Positions 10,146-21,185 of a DNA stretch of 64,000 bases are shown here, piece by piece; the stretch's first letter is position 1, and every line of letters begins with the position of its first letter. Position numbers and translations under genes: made by a program. Under the pieces are notes generated by a model. It worked only from the letters and a program-made list of their open reading frames with translations. It was not told where the DNA came from and did no database searches. Location of the stretch: positions 2,356,001-2,420,000 of the forward strand of contig JAVLRN010000002.1 of NCBI GenBank assembly GCA_032821775.1, given 5' to 3'. This stretch comes from Sanguinoderma infundibulare. Lineage: Eukaryota; Basidiomycota; Agaricomycetes; Polyporales; Polyporaceae.

Positions 10146-12499
10146 TTAACTCTTGGGGCTGAAGTCGATACAGAAGACGATCGGCCCTGTCGTGGCAAGG
10201 TTATCTGTATGTGCGTTCAACGATCACGACGCAGAGGACGCAGTATAACAACTCACTGTCGTGCGCGAGCCCATTCACCGGCTCCTGCAGGGCGTCGTGC
10301 CAATCGTCGTCTGAGTCCGTGTCTGAGTCATTACCGTCCACCACACTGTTGTCGTCCGAGTCCTCTTCCCACACATCCTCCCCTTCCTCTTCCGCGCCGT
10401 CACCCTCGGCGTCGGCAGGGACGTCCACGGTTGCGGTTGACGGACCCGCCCCGGGGGTTTCATCCAAGAGATCCTCGATCTGCGTTCCACTCCCCGAGGC
10501 CAACGCAACCTGCGTCTCTTCCACCGCATGCGCCTGTGCGTCCCAACCGGGTTCCACCTGCGCCGCGGCATCGACGGCAGCAGCCGCTACAGCCACAAGC
10601 ATCGCATGACCGTGTCCGTGGCCATGTCCTTCGTCATCGTCGTCCGACGGAGGCGGGCCGATCATGCCAAGCCTCCGGAAGAAGTCGATGTTGTCAGGCT
10701 TGTACATCGCGTCCCAGACAAAGTAGAGCTTCGACTCCGTGATCTGTATGCACGTTACCTTCGCGAGATGGCGGCGGTCGTTGTAGAACGGCAGGGAAAC
10801 GAAGGTGAGGTACGGGAACGACAATCCGCCATCGATCGCGGCCTGGGGGATGCCGTTCACACGCTTGCGTCCCGTCCGGACGGCGTCTTCGTCGACCAGG
10901 CCGTGGTGCGTCGGATCAAGCGTTACGGCGTAAATCCCGGACGTCTGCGGGAGCGCCAGTGAGCGTCCACGAATAAAAGTAGCAAAAGCGAAGGAGATGA
11001 ACGTACGGCGACGAGGCCGAGACGACCGAACTCGTAGGCGAGGTAGATCGAGAAGTGTTCGTCCGTCCCGCCGATGCGGGGGTTCGTCTTGCCGTTCTCG
11101 AGCGTCGCGGCCTTGAGAGCGATTTCGCCCCGGACGACGCGCATGAAGTCGCGGATGACGATCAACCGACTGTCGCTCAGCTGCGCGGCAAGGTCCTTCC
11201 CGTCCCGCGATACGTGGACTGCAGGGATGAATACGAACACGCATCAGTCTCCGTCGTTGACACGCTCACATACTTAGATCCGCATTCGGTGCGCACCTGC
11301 CGAAAACTCCGCATAGGATGCCGTATACAGCGTCGACATTGTCGGCTCCGAGGGCAGCATGACCGCCTCACCGATATCCGCGACCTTCTGCCTTGCCAGC
11401 GCCGGCTCGAGTTGCACCGCGATACCGACGTCCGAGTACGCGAGCTGGTACGACGGGATCTCCAAGATCATCCGCCCGCCCTGCCGCCGCGAGAAGATGC
11501 GCAGGGCCGACGTCGAGCACACGAACACGTGGTCCGGGCTAAGCTCGACGTAATTGATGTCCCCGCCGCCCACGTTGCCCTGCACGTTGTCGACCTCGAG
11601 CTCGAACGTCGCTGTCACTACGTTCCACAGATATGCTCTTCGGAGCCCGGAGACGAGCAGCGTAGGGTAGACGAAGCGGAAGGCGCGCCCGAACTCGGCG
11701 GTCTCGATCATCGCCCAGGGCCGGAAGTGACCCCGCGGGCTCGTTGCAGCGTGCTTGCGCGAAGCGGACTGCCACGCCTCTTGCTGTGCACCGTTAGGGT
11801 GGTGAAAGCGCGGCATTTCCTCCTCGTCGAAGAGCGTCTCGAGCCGCCAGACCTCTTTGGAGGCGGCGACGCGGTCGAAGATGAGGAAGCCATTTTCATA
11901 CTCGCAGTGCGCGTATCGACGCACATACATCTGCAGCGATCTGACGTCATAAAGGGATCCTGATCCACAAGGCAAGAAGGAGAGGAGGCGCACCGGGTCC
12001 AGTTTCCAAAGGATTTCTGTAGTGTCGAGGTCGAAGACGGTCAAGCCGCCGAACTCGTGCGTCGTGATCAGTATGCTATTTTCTTCGTCCACCTTGACCC
12101 GATGAACATCGTACGGATGGCCCCCATAGAATTTTGCAGTGCCGGTGGACCCCGCGCCAAGCCAATTTTGTTGCAGCTGGAAATACCTACGGCCTGCGCC
12201 CCCTCGTCAATATCCCGTGGGACGTAAGGCCAGTTAGAAAACTCACAGTATTGATACCAGTCTGGAACATCCTGAAGGAACTTGAGGGGACGCGCGGCTT
12301 TGGCTTCTGGAAGGAGGGTGTGAATGGAGTCGATGAAGTTGTGAAGGAGGGCCGCGTAATGGTAGATAGTGGACTCGTTCTTGTAGAAAAAGGCATGCCA
12401 GGTTCGCGAGACGAGGCGAAGGTTGCGGAGGGACTGGAAGGGGAGGTAGGTGAGGACGCGCAGAATGAGCTCTGTGGGGAGGTTCTCTAGTGGGGGCAT
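10146..12499 (-). CDS. F-box protein with acidic, His-rich C-terminus
   Basis: Six-exon model: 12247-12499, 11994-12193, 11297-11930, 11007-11218, 10257-10944, 10146-10204. Total 2046 nt, 681 residues. An F-box occupies residues ~3-45 (LPTELILRVLTYLPFQSL, then LRLVSRTWHAFF), so the protein is predicted to be an SCF ubiquitin-ligase substrate receptor binding Skp1. After it come YCRRYF and HRVKVDEENSILITTHE, then a long region typical of one Agaricomycete F-box family with weak beta-propeller character. Intron 2 (11931-11993) is 63 nt and in frame, so its removal rests on splice signals and on the family pattern MYVRRYAHCEY. The tail contains a (GH)n run next to DDDDEG and a long Asp/Glu-rich segment, possibly metal-binding or nuclear. 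The final 52-nt intron (10205-10256) is inferred. Confidence 0.82.
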
Positions 12500-14417
12500 G
12501 ATTGGCAGGGGACGCTCTATTGGTGGGACATATCAGTAACGGCTCAGGCGAATGATGGTAGACGGTGGGGAGAAGGAAGGCAAAGTGTGATCGTCGAATA
12601 TATTGGCTACGCCACGCCGGTCACGTAACGCGATGTTCGCTTATTGGATATCTGGCTACACACCTGCTGCCGAGCTCCGACCTCGGCACGTCGGGCTGCA
12701 ACCACGCGAAAGGTCTAACGTGAAGCGTATGGTACGCTGGAATTGCCCTCGACCCAGGCCTTAAACTATATCAGGTGGGAAGTGACAGTAATACAACAAG
12801 GCCCATTGGAACCTAAGAAGCCAAGGCTCCCTATACCGCCTTAAGAGCGCGCTGAAAAGCCGGCTCTGGGGGACTGACAGATAGATAAAACGCGGCATTG
12901 GAGAGTAGGAGAAGGGCTGGAACGTGTCCCAAACGTGTCGGGTCATGGCGAGAGTAGGTGGGTAACTGGATAGCTGGCGTTGGTCAAATGAGAGACACGC
13001 ACCCAGAAACGAAGATGACGCTAGCACTAGGAAGTGTGCTAGCTAAGGCGTGCTAGAGCACGCGACGAAGGGACGTTCTTTGTGGAGATGTCAAGATGAA
13101 GAAATGGTCAACTGTCTCGGTGCCGGTGGGGAAAGGCTGTCAGGGGCCTCGAGCGGGAACTGGAACGGGGAGATTGCCCGAGGTTGAGGACGGCCTTGGG
13201 GCTGCAAAGTTAAGTCAATGGACGGACTTTGCTTGCTAACGAGATTAGAAGAGTACAGCAAGCACCTCAAGCACCGAGAAATCAATACGTATGGGGACGA
13301 AGGGAGTCCGTACCAGAACGGACATGGCTCAAGCGGAGATTACCAGCTTAGATGTTCTTGCTGTACGCGGTGGGGTATGTGTACGAGTAAGTACGAAAAG
13401 TGGGGGGAAGACGAGTGTCTAACCGCTATTGGGCGAGGTGGCCGCCCGGAACGAGTTCGCTCGAATGAGGACGGATTAGAGGAAAGGAAAGGTAGACGGG
13501 TGGAAGAAAGAAGCGAAATGGGAGCACAGCCATCGAAGGATGTGGACCGAGTACGGCTCTGTACCGCTTATGCGTCGCGGGGCGTCGCGGAGATGCAAGT
13601 GGTGGTTCCTGACGGGGACGTGCGCACGGTGTCGGTGAGTTTAATTAAGAATGGATATCCGGGGACCACCGATGGAGATGAGTGCGGCGCTGGAGGCGGC
13701 GGGCTGAGGGGGCTGGCCTTTGCATGAACAGGTCTGGGTGAGAGAGACAGGAGGGATGCATGTCACGGAATGGGCAGCATGAATGGCGGTGAGGTAAAGG
13801 GGAGAGGATGGACGAGAAAGAGGGGAGAAGAGTCGGAGACGGAGCGAGAATAGCCGGAGAGGAAGAAGACCGGGTGCAGATGTTCTGGGAAAAAGACGCG
13901 GACGCATGGGCACGTAAAACACACCTCGGACGGAGGCGTGCGTTGTGGACAACGTCATACTGAGAGCGAAGCGCGGGCTGCTTCGACGATTGAGAATGGG
14001 GAGAGATTTGGCAAGGAGGAGGAAGTGAGGATGGAGGTGATAGTGTGATTGCGCCGCAGCGCTTGGACCCACAATCACACTGCCACCAAGGAAGCTCAAT
14101 ATTGGGCAGACGAAAAGGCGAGCCACTCACCGACGCGCTGTCCGTCAGTCGGCGGTTTGGATGGGAGGAGCGAGCGAGGGGCAGGGCCAAGCCAGCCGGA
14201 CTCCCTCCAGCGAGGGGTGTAGGGGTTGTCGATGGCCATCGCTGCCCCAAATGCGGCGAGTGCACGTGCAACGTCGAGTCACGTGCTTGCTTGCTTGTGC
14301 GGGCTGAGTGAATTCCGAGGCTGAGGCTGCTTGAAGCCGTCGTCCGCGACACCGACACCGTCCTGCTCACCCTCACTCTCCCTCGCCTGTGTCTTCCTGT
14401 AGCGTGTACTCACAACG
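12500..14417. other. 1.9-kb intergenic region between divergent genes
   Basis: It lies between the divergently transcribed F-box (-) and SWIB (+) genes. Frames on both strands (for example 13218-13727 + and 13645-14376 -) are long only because of skewed GA/CT composition and show no domain. A CTTG/GCTT short repeat lies near 14283-14295. It presumably holds two promoters. Confidence 0.4.
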
Positions 14418-15433
14418 ATGGTCCCCAACATCCAGTCTCTCGAGCCAAAAATCCGCCAGATCCTCTCCGCCCCTGGCACAGACCTCGCGACCATCAGCGC
14501 GAAACGCGTCCGCAAACACCTCCTCGAAGTCGACTCGTCCCTCACCTCCGACTTCATCAGGGAGAAAAAGGACGAGATCGACGAGATCATCGCAAGGGTC
14601 TACGAGCAGATCAGCGCGTCCGTTCAGGGTGCCAGCACCGACGCGCCCGACGCCGCCGACGACGACGACCCCGGCACCTCAAAGCGCAAGCGCGGTCACT
14701 CGTCCGACGATGACCTTCCTGCCGTCCCCAAGAAGACAAAGAAGACAAAGTCCAAGCAGGAGAAGACGGACGAGGAGCTCGCCCGCCAGCTTCAGAACGA
14801 AATCAACGGCCGTGCCCGCAGCTCTCGTGCAGGCGCGTCCGCCAAGAAGCCAAACGGCCCGAAACGCGGCAAAAAGACAAAGGCTGCCGCTGCAGATTCC
14901 GACGTCGACGACGCCGAGAGCGGCGGCGACGGAAAGAAGAAGCGTGGGGGTGGCGGCTTCAAGAAGGAGTACAACCTCAGGTACGTCCTCTCTCCCAGCC
15001 ACCCTCCTCAGCACCCCATCTTCTCTCCTCACTCTCTCTCCGCTCGTCGTCCACACTCCACTCGTCGTCCACACTCCTGCTTGACGTCCGCACGCCTCAC
15101 CCTCTCATCTATCGTCAACCCATACTGACCCCCGACCTCGCCTCACAGTCCACCGCTCGCTACCCTTCTCGGCGTCGACAAACTATCCCGTCCTCAGATA
15201 GTCAAGCAGCTCTGGACTCACATCAAGCAAAACAACATGCAGAACCCAGAAAACAAAAAGGAGATCATCTGCGACGACTCCTTCCGCGCCATATTCAAGG
15301 TCGACCGCATCGACATGTTCAAGATGAACAAGGAGCTCGGCCAGTCCGTCTCTTCTTGTTTCTCCTCTACTGCTTCCCCATTGACTCCCCCGCCAGACAT
15401 CTGTACGACTCCGAGGTTCCTGCCGCCTCGTAA
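14418..15433 (+). CDS. SWIB/MDM2-domain chromatin protein (UAF30/TRI1-like)
   Basis: Three exons: 14418-14980, 15149-15343, 15397-15433 (795 nt, 264 residues). Residues ~1-60 resemble a DEK C-terminal-like helical domain (KRVRKHLLEVDSSLTSDFIREKK). A Lys-rich, acidic linker with several nuclear-localisation-type KRKR/KKTKKTK stretches follows. The SWIB domain runs from SPPLATLLGVDKLSRPQIVK through IKQNNMQNPENKKEIICDD to MFKMNKELGQHLYD. The family includes yeast Uaf30, a subunit of the upstream activating factor for RNA polymerase I, and Tri1. A nuclear role in transcription or chromatin follows from the family; the precise complex is not decidable here. The last exon is only 37 nt. Intron 1 holds an exact 17-18-bp tandem duplication. 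Confidence 0.9.
15043..15077 (+). repeat. tandem duplication in the SWIB gene intron
   Basis: The unit CTCGTCGTCCACACTCC(A) occurs twice head to tail, at 15043-15060 and 15061-15077, inside intron 1. It is a simple micro-duplication without an obvious function. Confidence 0.8.
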
Positions 15434-16003
15434 CCTTCTTTGTCCCTGGGCAGCCGAAGTCTTAGGAGGGGGCGCGTTGTCGTGAAGAACACTCTCCTGC
15501 TATATCTCCGCTCCCCACCTTCTGTCCTACCTTGTTCTCCACTTATCCTCATCTCATCGCATATCAGCTCGCATTCCCCACACCAACGGCCTCCTCAGCC
15601 TTGCACCATCACACATCACACACATCACACATCATACTCCATACTCGCGTCTCCCCCGCGCGAAGCTACCTTTTGGGATGACGGAAGCAAGACATTTTTG
15701 GGCTGCCACTACCTACTACTCTTACGCGTGAGCGGGCGCAAGTAGTCTCATCCTGTCCATATAATTTTTGGCGCGACGTGTGCGCGTGTACTGTACACTG
15801 CCTCCTAACTGTATATACTACACCTTCACTATCATGCACAGATGCCGCTGCCGATCACTCGTCCAGGTGCAAACACGAGAGTAGGGCCGCTTCTGACGCA
15901 ATCCGGACTTCGCCTTCTGCCGCTGCCGCTATCGTGCGCACAGTCGTCGCCTCGACGCCTCGTCCTTTCAGCTATCATTTGAAAATCACATACCCCGACC
16001 GCG
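15434..16003. other. intergenic region between convergent genes
   Basis: 3' flanks of the SWIB (+) and PTAR1-like (-) genes. It holds a CACATCACA-type simple repeat near 15613-15635 and nothing coding that I can support. Confidence 0.5.
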
Positions 16004-17238
16004 TCACCAAATGTCAGCAACATTCTCAGCGTCATCCTGCGCGAACAATAATCGTTCACTCACCAGCCACGCCCTCCAAGCGGCGAACCTCACCGCATGC
16101 GCGTGCGCATCAGGCTCGAACCGATTGACTGCCGTAATCCCGCCGCTCGACCCCAGGGTGAGGTGCTTCTCCGTCAACTCCGTGAGGTCCCAGTCTTCGC
16201 ATTCGGAGCTGGGAAAGAGCTCAACGGCCCAACGGAGGTACAGCCAGAGCGCCTCGTGCGAGGGGTACGTCCGGACGAGCTCCAGCGCGTGCGCAAACGG
16301 CCCCTCCTCGGTTGCCTTTCCTGTTTCTGTCGCACTCGCAAGAGACCCCGCTCGCGTGTCCGCAAGGACGCATAAAGGGCGACTCGGAGCACTCTGGAGG
16401 AGCACCTCGAGCCGGCACGCGTACTGCATCGCAGAGTAGTCCGAGACGTGCCGTTCGATCCATGCCCGGATCCGCGCCCGCTCCTCCTTCAGCTCGGACG
16501 CAAACGCAGACGCAGAAGAAGGAGAAGGAGGTAAGAGGGCGATGAGGGCCTCCGCGCAGAGGAACCGGTGCGCCCACCCGTGATAATTGCGCGGGTAGGT
16601 CTCACACGCGCGCTCGACCACCGCGACCTCCGCGCGGAACGCTTCTACGTCCAGCGCCACCCCATGGAGGGTGTCGACGCCGTCTCCCATCGAGGGCAGG
16701 GACCTAGCGAGAGGGAACACGCGCCGCAGGAGCCAGCGCCGGTGGTGCCATAGAATCGACTGCTTCGCGCCCTCTCGCAACGTCAGTAGCGCGTCCATGA
16801 GCCGCAGGTCGTGTTTTGCCAACAGCGTCCCTCGCAGGACGAGCCACTTGCGCGCGTTGAGCGCCGTCTGGTGGGCGGGGTTGACGAGGAGGAGCACGGC
16901 GGAGGATATCAGCACGTCCGCGTCCGAGTCAAGGGAATTTCGAGCAGCGCGGAAGCGCGGGACGGCCTCGAGATAGGCTTTGTACGCGAGCTTGTAGGGA
17001 ACGCCGAGGTTGTCGTCAATAAAGAGGAAGGGCGCGTGCTCGGGTAGAACGGACGCGACCCATTCCGAGGCGTCCCCAGGCAGGAGCTCTATGGAGATCC
17101 TAGTTGATCAAAATGCATGTTGGTGAGCGCGAGCGGTTGAGAGCTAGATGACAGACCGGTGAGTAGAGAACGACGTACTCACGGAGGTATGTTCAGCAGA
17201 TGGCCCAGCTTCGAGCTCAACTCGACGTTCTTGTTCAT
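16004..17238 (-). CDS. protein prenyltransferase alpha-subunit repeat protein (PTAR1-like)
   Basis: Two exons: 17183-17238 and 16004-17099 (1152 nt, 383 residues). Several PPTA-type helical repeats are visible: NARKWLVLRG, then HHRRWLLRR, YPRNYHGWAHRF, VSDYSAMQYACRLEVLL, YPSHEALWLYLRWAVEL and FAAWRAWLV. PTAR1 is the alpha subunit of the geranylgeranyltransferase type 3 complex, pairing with the Rab GGTase beta subunit to prenylate Ykt6 and FBXL2 in mammals. The same partnership here is an inference. The gene lies head-to-tail with HRD3, only 160 nt from its stop codon. A GTGAGT near the 3' end is followed by an acceptor only 27 nt later, so I kept the unspliced C-terminus. Confidence 0.82.
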
Positions 17239-17398
17239 GATTCGATGATCGCCGTACTTGTCCAAGATAACGACTCGTCGTTTCGCTGCACAGCATTTCG
17301 TTCTTAACCTTCCTAACACTGGCTAAATGACATGCTCAATGGGTACGAAAGCTTTTGCGGATATCCAAACGTCATACAATACATGGCCTTAGGCAGCA

Positions 17399-20300
17399 CT
17401 ACCGAAGAATCGCCCAATCATCCCGCGCCGGGTCCCCGGGTGGGGGGAACACCCCGTTCGCCCCCTGACCCTGCTGCTGCTGACCCTGCTGGCCCCCTGC
17501 ACCCTGCCTTCTCCGCTCCTCCTCCTCCCGCCTGATCCGGTCTACCCATCTCCCGCGCACGTACAACAGCACGGACACCATCAGGCACAGCACGACAAGC
17601 AACATTGTCTCCGCAAACTCATCCACCTCCTCTTCGCGGTACCGCTGCCCGCGCATAGCGCCGTCAAAGTAGTCCTCGGGCCCAAAATCAGCGCTCTCGC
17701 GGTCTGCGTCCGCCTGCCGCCGCTCGCGCGCCCACTGCACCGGGTCCTCCTCTTCCGCGTTGCGGCGATCGCGACCCCGCTCGCGGTCGTCGGGCTGCCC
17801 CCGCTTGCGCCGGTTGAATTCGTCGCGCGCTTTGCCCATGTACCAGGGGCCGTCATCGACGAGCTCTTCGCCTTCGTCTAGCGAGGGCTGGCCTGGGCCT
17901 TGGTCGCTGGCGCCCTCGATCTCGGGTTGATCGTAGTAGGACAAGGCTGGGAGAAGGTTGTGAGTTAACGAGAGCAGATAATGGGCGAGAAACATACTGG
18001 TTTCTTCGTCCCCGTCCCAGATAGTAAGACCGTTCTTGCCACCCATAAGGGTATGCCAGATGCTACGCACGTGAAGCTTGACGAGCGACATGAGGACGGG
18101 GAGATACGCCTCGGAATTGGTATCATACGCAAGATCATAATGCCGCTTGGCCAGGTGGAAGTCCTATTCGTACATTTTTCGTTAGTACCTGTTCGTTGTG
18201 CAATATAGCAGCCAACCCACCTGCGGCACACCGACGCCATTCTCGTACATCCAACCTAAGTTCCACATCGCGAGCGCGCTCATCTGCGTATCCGCTGCGG
18301 ACTGGTAGTATCCAGCAGCCTTCTCCCACCGTATCGACTCGGGCTCCTCCGGCACGCCCAGGCCATGATAGTAGTAGTCTCCCACCTTCACCAGAGCGTC
18401 GACGTTCCGCTGTGCAGCAGATCGAATCCACTGGGTCAGCGCCAGGCGCGCCGTGTCGTTTGACGGAGACTGGGGCGCAAAGCGAGTGAAGCGCAGGATG
18501 CTTTTGTCTATCACCAGCTCTAGTCAGCGTCATGCACGAGATAGAAACCATCGCCCGGCACACCTTGGTCCAGAACGTACGCCAGGTTGTTCTGCGCGAC
18601 CTCAAAACCACGCTCGGCGGCGATCCACCACCTGAGCATGGCCATCTCGCTGCCCCTCTCCGTACGGAGACTCCACGATGAATCCGCGTCCCGAAGCAGA
18701 TCGTCCTCCCAAGTGCCACGCTCTGCGACGAGCTTGTAGAAAGACACAGCGATGGCGCACGAGCTGCCCGCAATTTCGGCGGGGATGGCAGCATTGCGTG
18801 CTTGCCTGGCCTGGATGTCCGCGAGGTAGTAGTAGGCTTCGAACGGAGAGCCTTGGCGGAGGGCGGTCTCAAAGTACGCCGTTGCAAGCTTCAGGTCGCC
18901 GCGCTCTACAGCATTCATTAACGGACAAATGGCAGCACAGGCCAGCAGGACGCACCATAGTGATATTTGCCAATGTTCACCTGGGCCTCAGCCAGTTCCT
19001 GTGTCGCGGCCGCGCCAAAGTGCATCAATGCCTTCTTCATGTCCTTCTTCCCGTCCACCAACCCGTCGCGCAGGATGATACCCAGCCCGTTGTGCGACTC
19101 CTTCTCCCCATAGTCCGCCCCGCGCTCGAACCACATCTTTGCCAGCACCGGATCCTGCTTCACGCCCTCGCCGCGCAGATACATCCGTCCGAGGTACCCT
19201 GCTGCGAGCGCGGCGTAACCGGCTTGAGCAGGGGCTTCGTCTTTGGACTGGCGGTCGGGTTGTCGGGGGTTGGCCGGGTCACGAGGCCAGACTTGGCGAG
19301 CAATACGGAGGAAGTAGTAACGTGCTCGATGGAAGTCTCTCGGGACGGTGCTTGCGCCGTCGCCGCCTGATGCTACCCCACCAGGTGCCCCGTAAATACT
19401 GCCTTGATAGTAGATCTTGCCGAGGCGATATGCGAAGTCAATCTCTCCGCGGTCTGCGTTGAACTGTGGAATGTCAATGGGGATTCGGGACCGCAGCGGT
19501 GGAGCTAACACACAAGGTAGTATTCCAAAAGGTCGTCCCATGTCTCTCCCGCCGCACGCGCGTTGGCGGTTTTGATGACGGCGCGTCCTGCATTTAGACC
19601 GGTAGAGGCAACACTTGCCCCAGGACCGTATACACCCCCATCGAGATCGGAGAGACGTGGTGGAGGAAGAGGAAGCGTGCGCCCGCCAGGGGCCCCAGAA
19701 AGAAACTTCGCCATGGCTACGAGGGCGTGAATAGACGGGGGTTCAAGCAACAAGACACCACGTACCTTGCTCTGCCGCGTCCTCGTACCAATCCAATGCT
19801 GCCATACAGTTCTCGGCCACTCCAATACCTGACCAGTATCGGTATCCCAGTGCCATCTGCGCGCCCTTGTGGTTTCCGTGCGCTGCGAAAGTGAGGTAGA
19901 GTTGGGCCTTGGCCTGGTCGGCATGGACAACGCTATGGTATCCGGTGCTGTGGAAAAAACCGACGACAGCTTGTGAAGAAACGTTGCCAGTGATCTGCGC
20001 GTGTGTGTGGAAGGAGTCATATGCTGTTGAAGGATTGGCGGGGAAGTAGGAATTGGGTGGGAACTGAGCATAGGGTTTTAGAGCGCAAATGGACGTTCGA
20101 GAATGAAGGGTACTCACCAAGGACACTTGGCCGAGCGTGTAAAGGGCATCGGTGTGGCCGAGCTCGGCCGCATGTTGCAAGAGGTCGATGACTTTTACCG
20201 CCCTGCCTTTGAACTCTTCATCCTTCTTCCTTCCGTTTGAAAGCTCGCGGCCGAGGTAGTCGGTCACGAAGGTTGGTAACCAGGAGTTATTGCGGAGCTT

Positions 20301-20714
20301 GACCAATATTCGGAGGGCACTGGCAATGGGACCCTGGCCCTGTGTGCTGGGCAAAAAGGATGAGAGGGGAATATTGGTGGAGTGGTGTGCGGGCTCTTCC
20401 GACTGCATGGGAGGGAGGGCGGTCAGGGTGGCGAGGGTGGAGATGGCCTGCTTGTAAGCCCTAGATGCTGCATGATCAGAATTAGGGCAATGTCGTGCGT
20501 GAACATGGGAGCAACACACCTTCTACTGCAGGGTCAATAGCCTCTACGTCCTGTCCTCGTTTGGCGAAAGCATCCTGTGAGCGGGTTAAGTCCGCGGAGG
20601 TTACGATGCGGGTTGTGTGCTTACATTCGCGCTGGCATTGGCAATCGCTGCGAGCGCAACGACACAGAATGCGGCCAAACTGGCCTTGCGCGACTTGGTC
20701 TTTGTCGAGCGCAT
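17399..20714 (-). CDS. HRD3: Hrd3/SEL1L-like ERAD ubiquitin-ligase cofactor (Sel1 repeats)
   Basis: Ten exons: 20625-20714, 20520-20574, 20118-20467, 20063-19766, 19716-19514, 19463-18956, 18905-18564, 18507-18221, 18163-17998, 17946-17399 (2847 nt, 948 residues). An N-terminal signal peptide (residues ~1-30, SLAAFCVVALAAIANASA) is followed by many Sel1-like repeats, for example ALGYRYWSGIGV, KIYYQGSIYGAP, YLGRMYLRGEGV, DYYYHGLGVPEE and WNLGWMYENGVGV. One transmembrane helix lies near the C-terminus (LLVVLCLMVSVLLYV), then a Gln-rich cytosolic tail. The hallmark block GGRTLP...DLDGGVYGPGASVAS, typical of fungal Hrd3, is present. In yeast and mammals the protein binds the Hrd1 RING ligase in the ER membrane and presents misfolded luminal proteins. 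All introns are about 50-56 nt. Confidence 0.93.
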
Positions 20715-21185
20715 GGCCGGGGAGTGGGGGAGGATGTCGGACGGACTGAAGCAAGACTCAAGACACGTTTCGCAGCGCCGGGCCACGTCGGCCAACCCAA
20801 GAGGCCCTAACCCCAGATTGGGGTCCACACTTTAAATAACTGCGTTAATCAGAGGTTGTTTAACGCAGACTAGCCCCTGGTTTAAAGAGTATTATTTACG
20901 TCAAAGATGAGCAGATGTGAGCGAGGAAATGCCGACATAGGCGGCGACCATCGAGACAGTGCCAGACCTCCATCCTTGACCTCGAGCCCTCTCCACGCCC
21001 TCGGCGAGAGTCCTTACCTGGCCCATAAAACACCGCAACGTCACAATCTCTTGAAGCTGGAGGCCACAAACGTCCACAGAGCTGCGACCTGAATCATCTC
21101 GGGTCTGAAGGAGCTCCGTTCAGGACATCTCCCGGCGTATGGCTGTGAGTACGCTTCGACCACCCCTCCCGCGAGAATACTGACG
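20715..21185. promoter_or_regulatory. divergent promoter region of HRD3 and the SAP/ankyrin gene
   Basis: A 471-nt spacer separates the HRD3 start (-) and the start at 21186 (+). It contains an AT-rich core (TTTAAATAACTGCG near 20832) but no clear TATA at a canonical distance from either start. Confidence 0.4.

Noticed and set aside
13218..14376. Long frames on both strands in the F-box/SWIB spacer
   Set aside because: They result from GA/CT skew; Ser/Pro/Arg-rich translations without conservation signals that I can recognise.
16039..16065. Possible 27-nt intron (GTGAGT...CGCAG) near the end of the PTAR1-like gene
   Set aside because: Too short compared with the 46-nt minimum of the other introns here, and removing it is not needed for an open frame.
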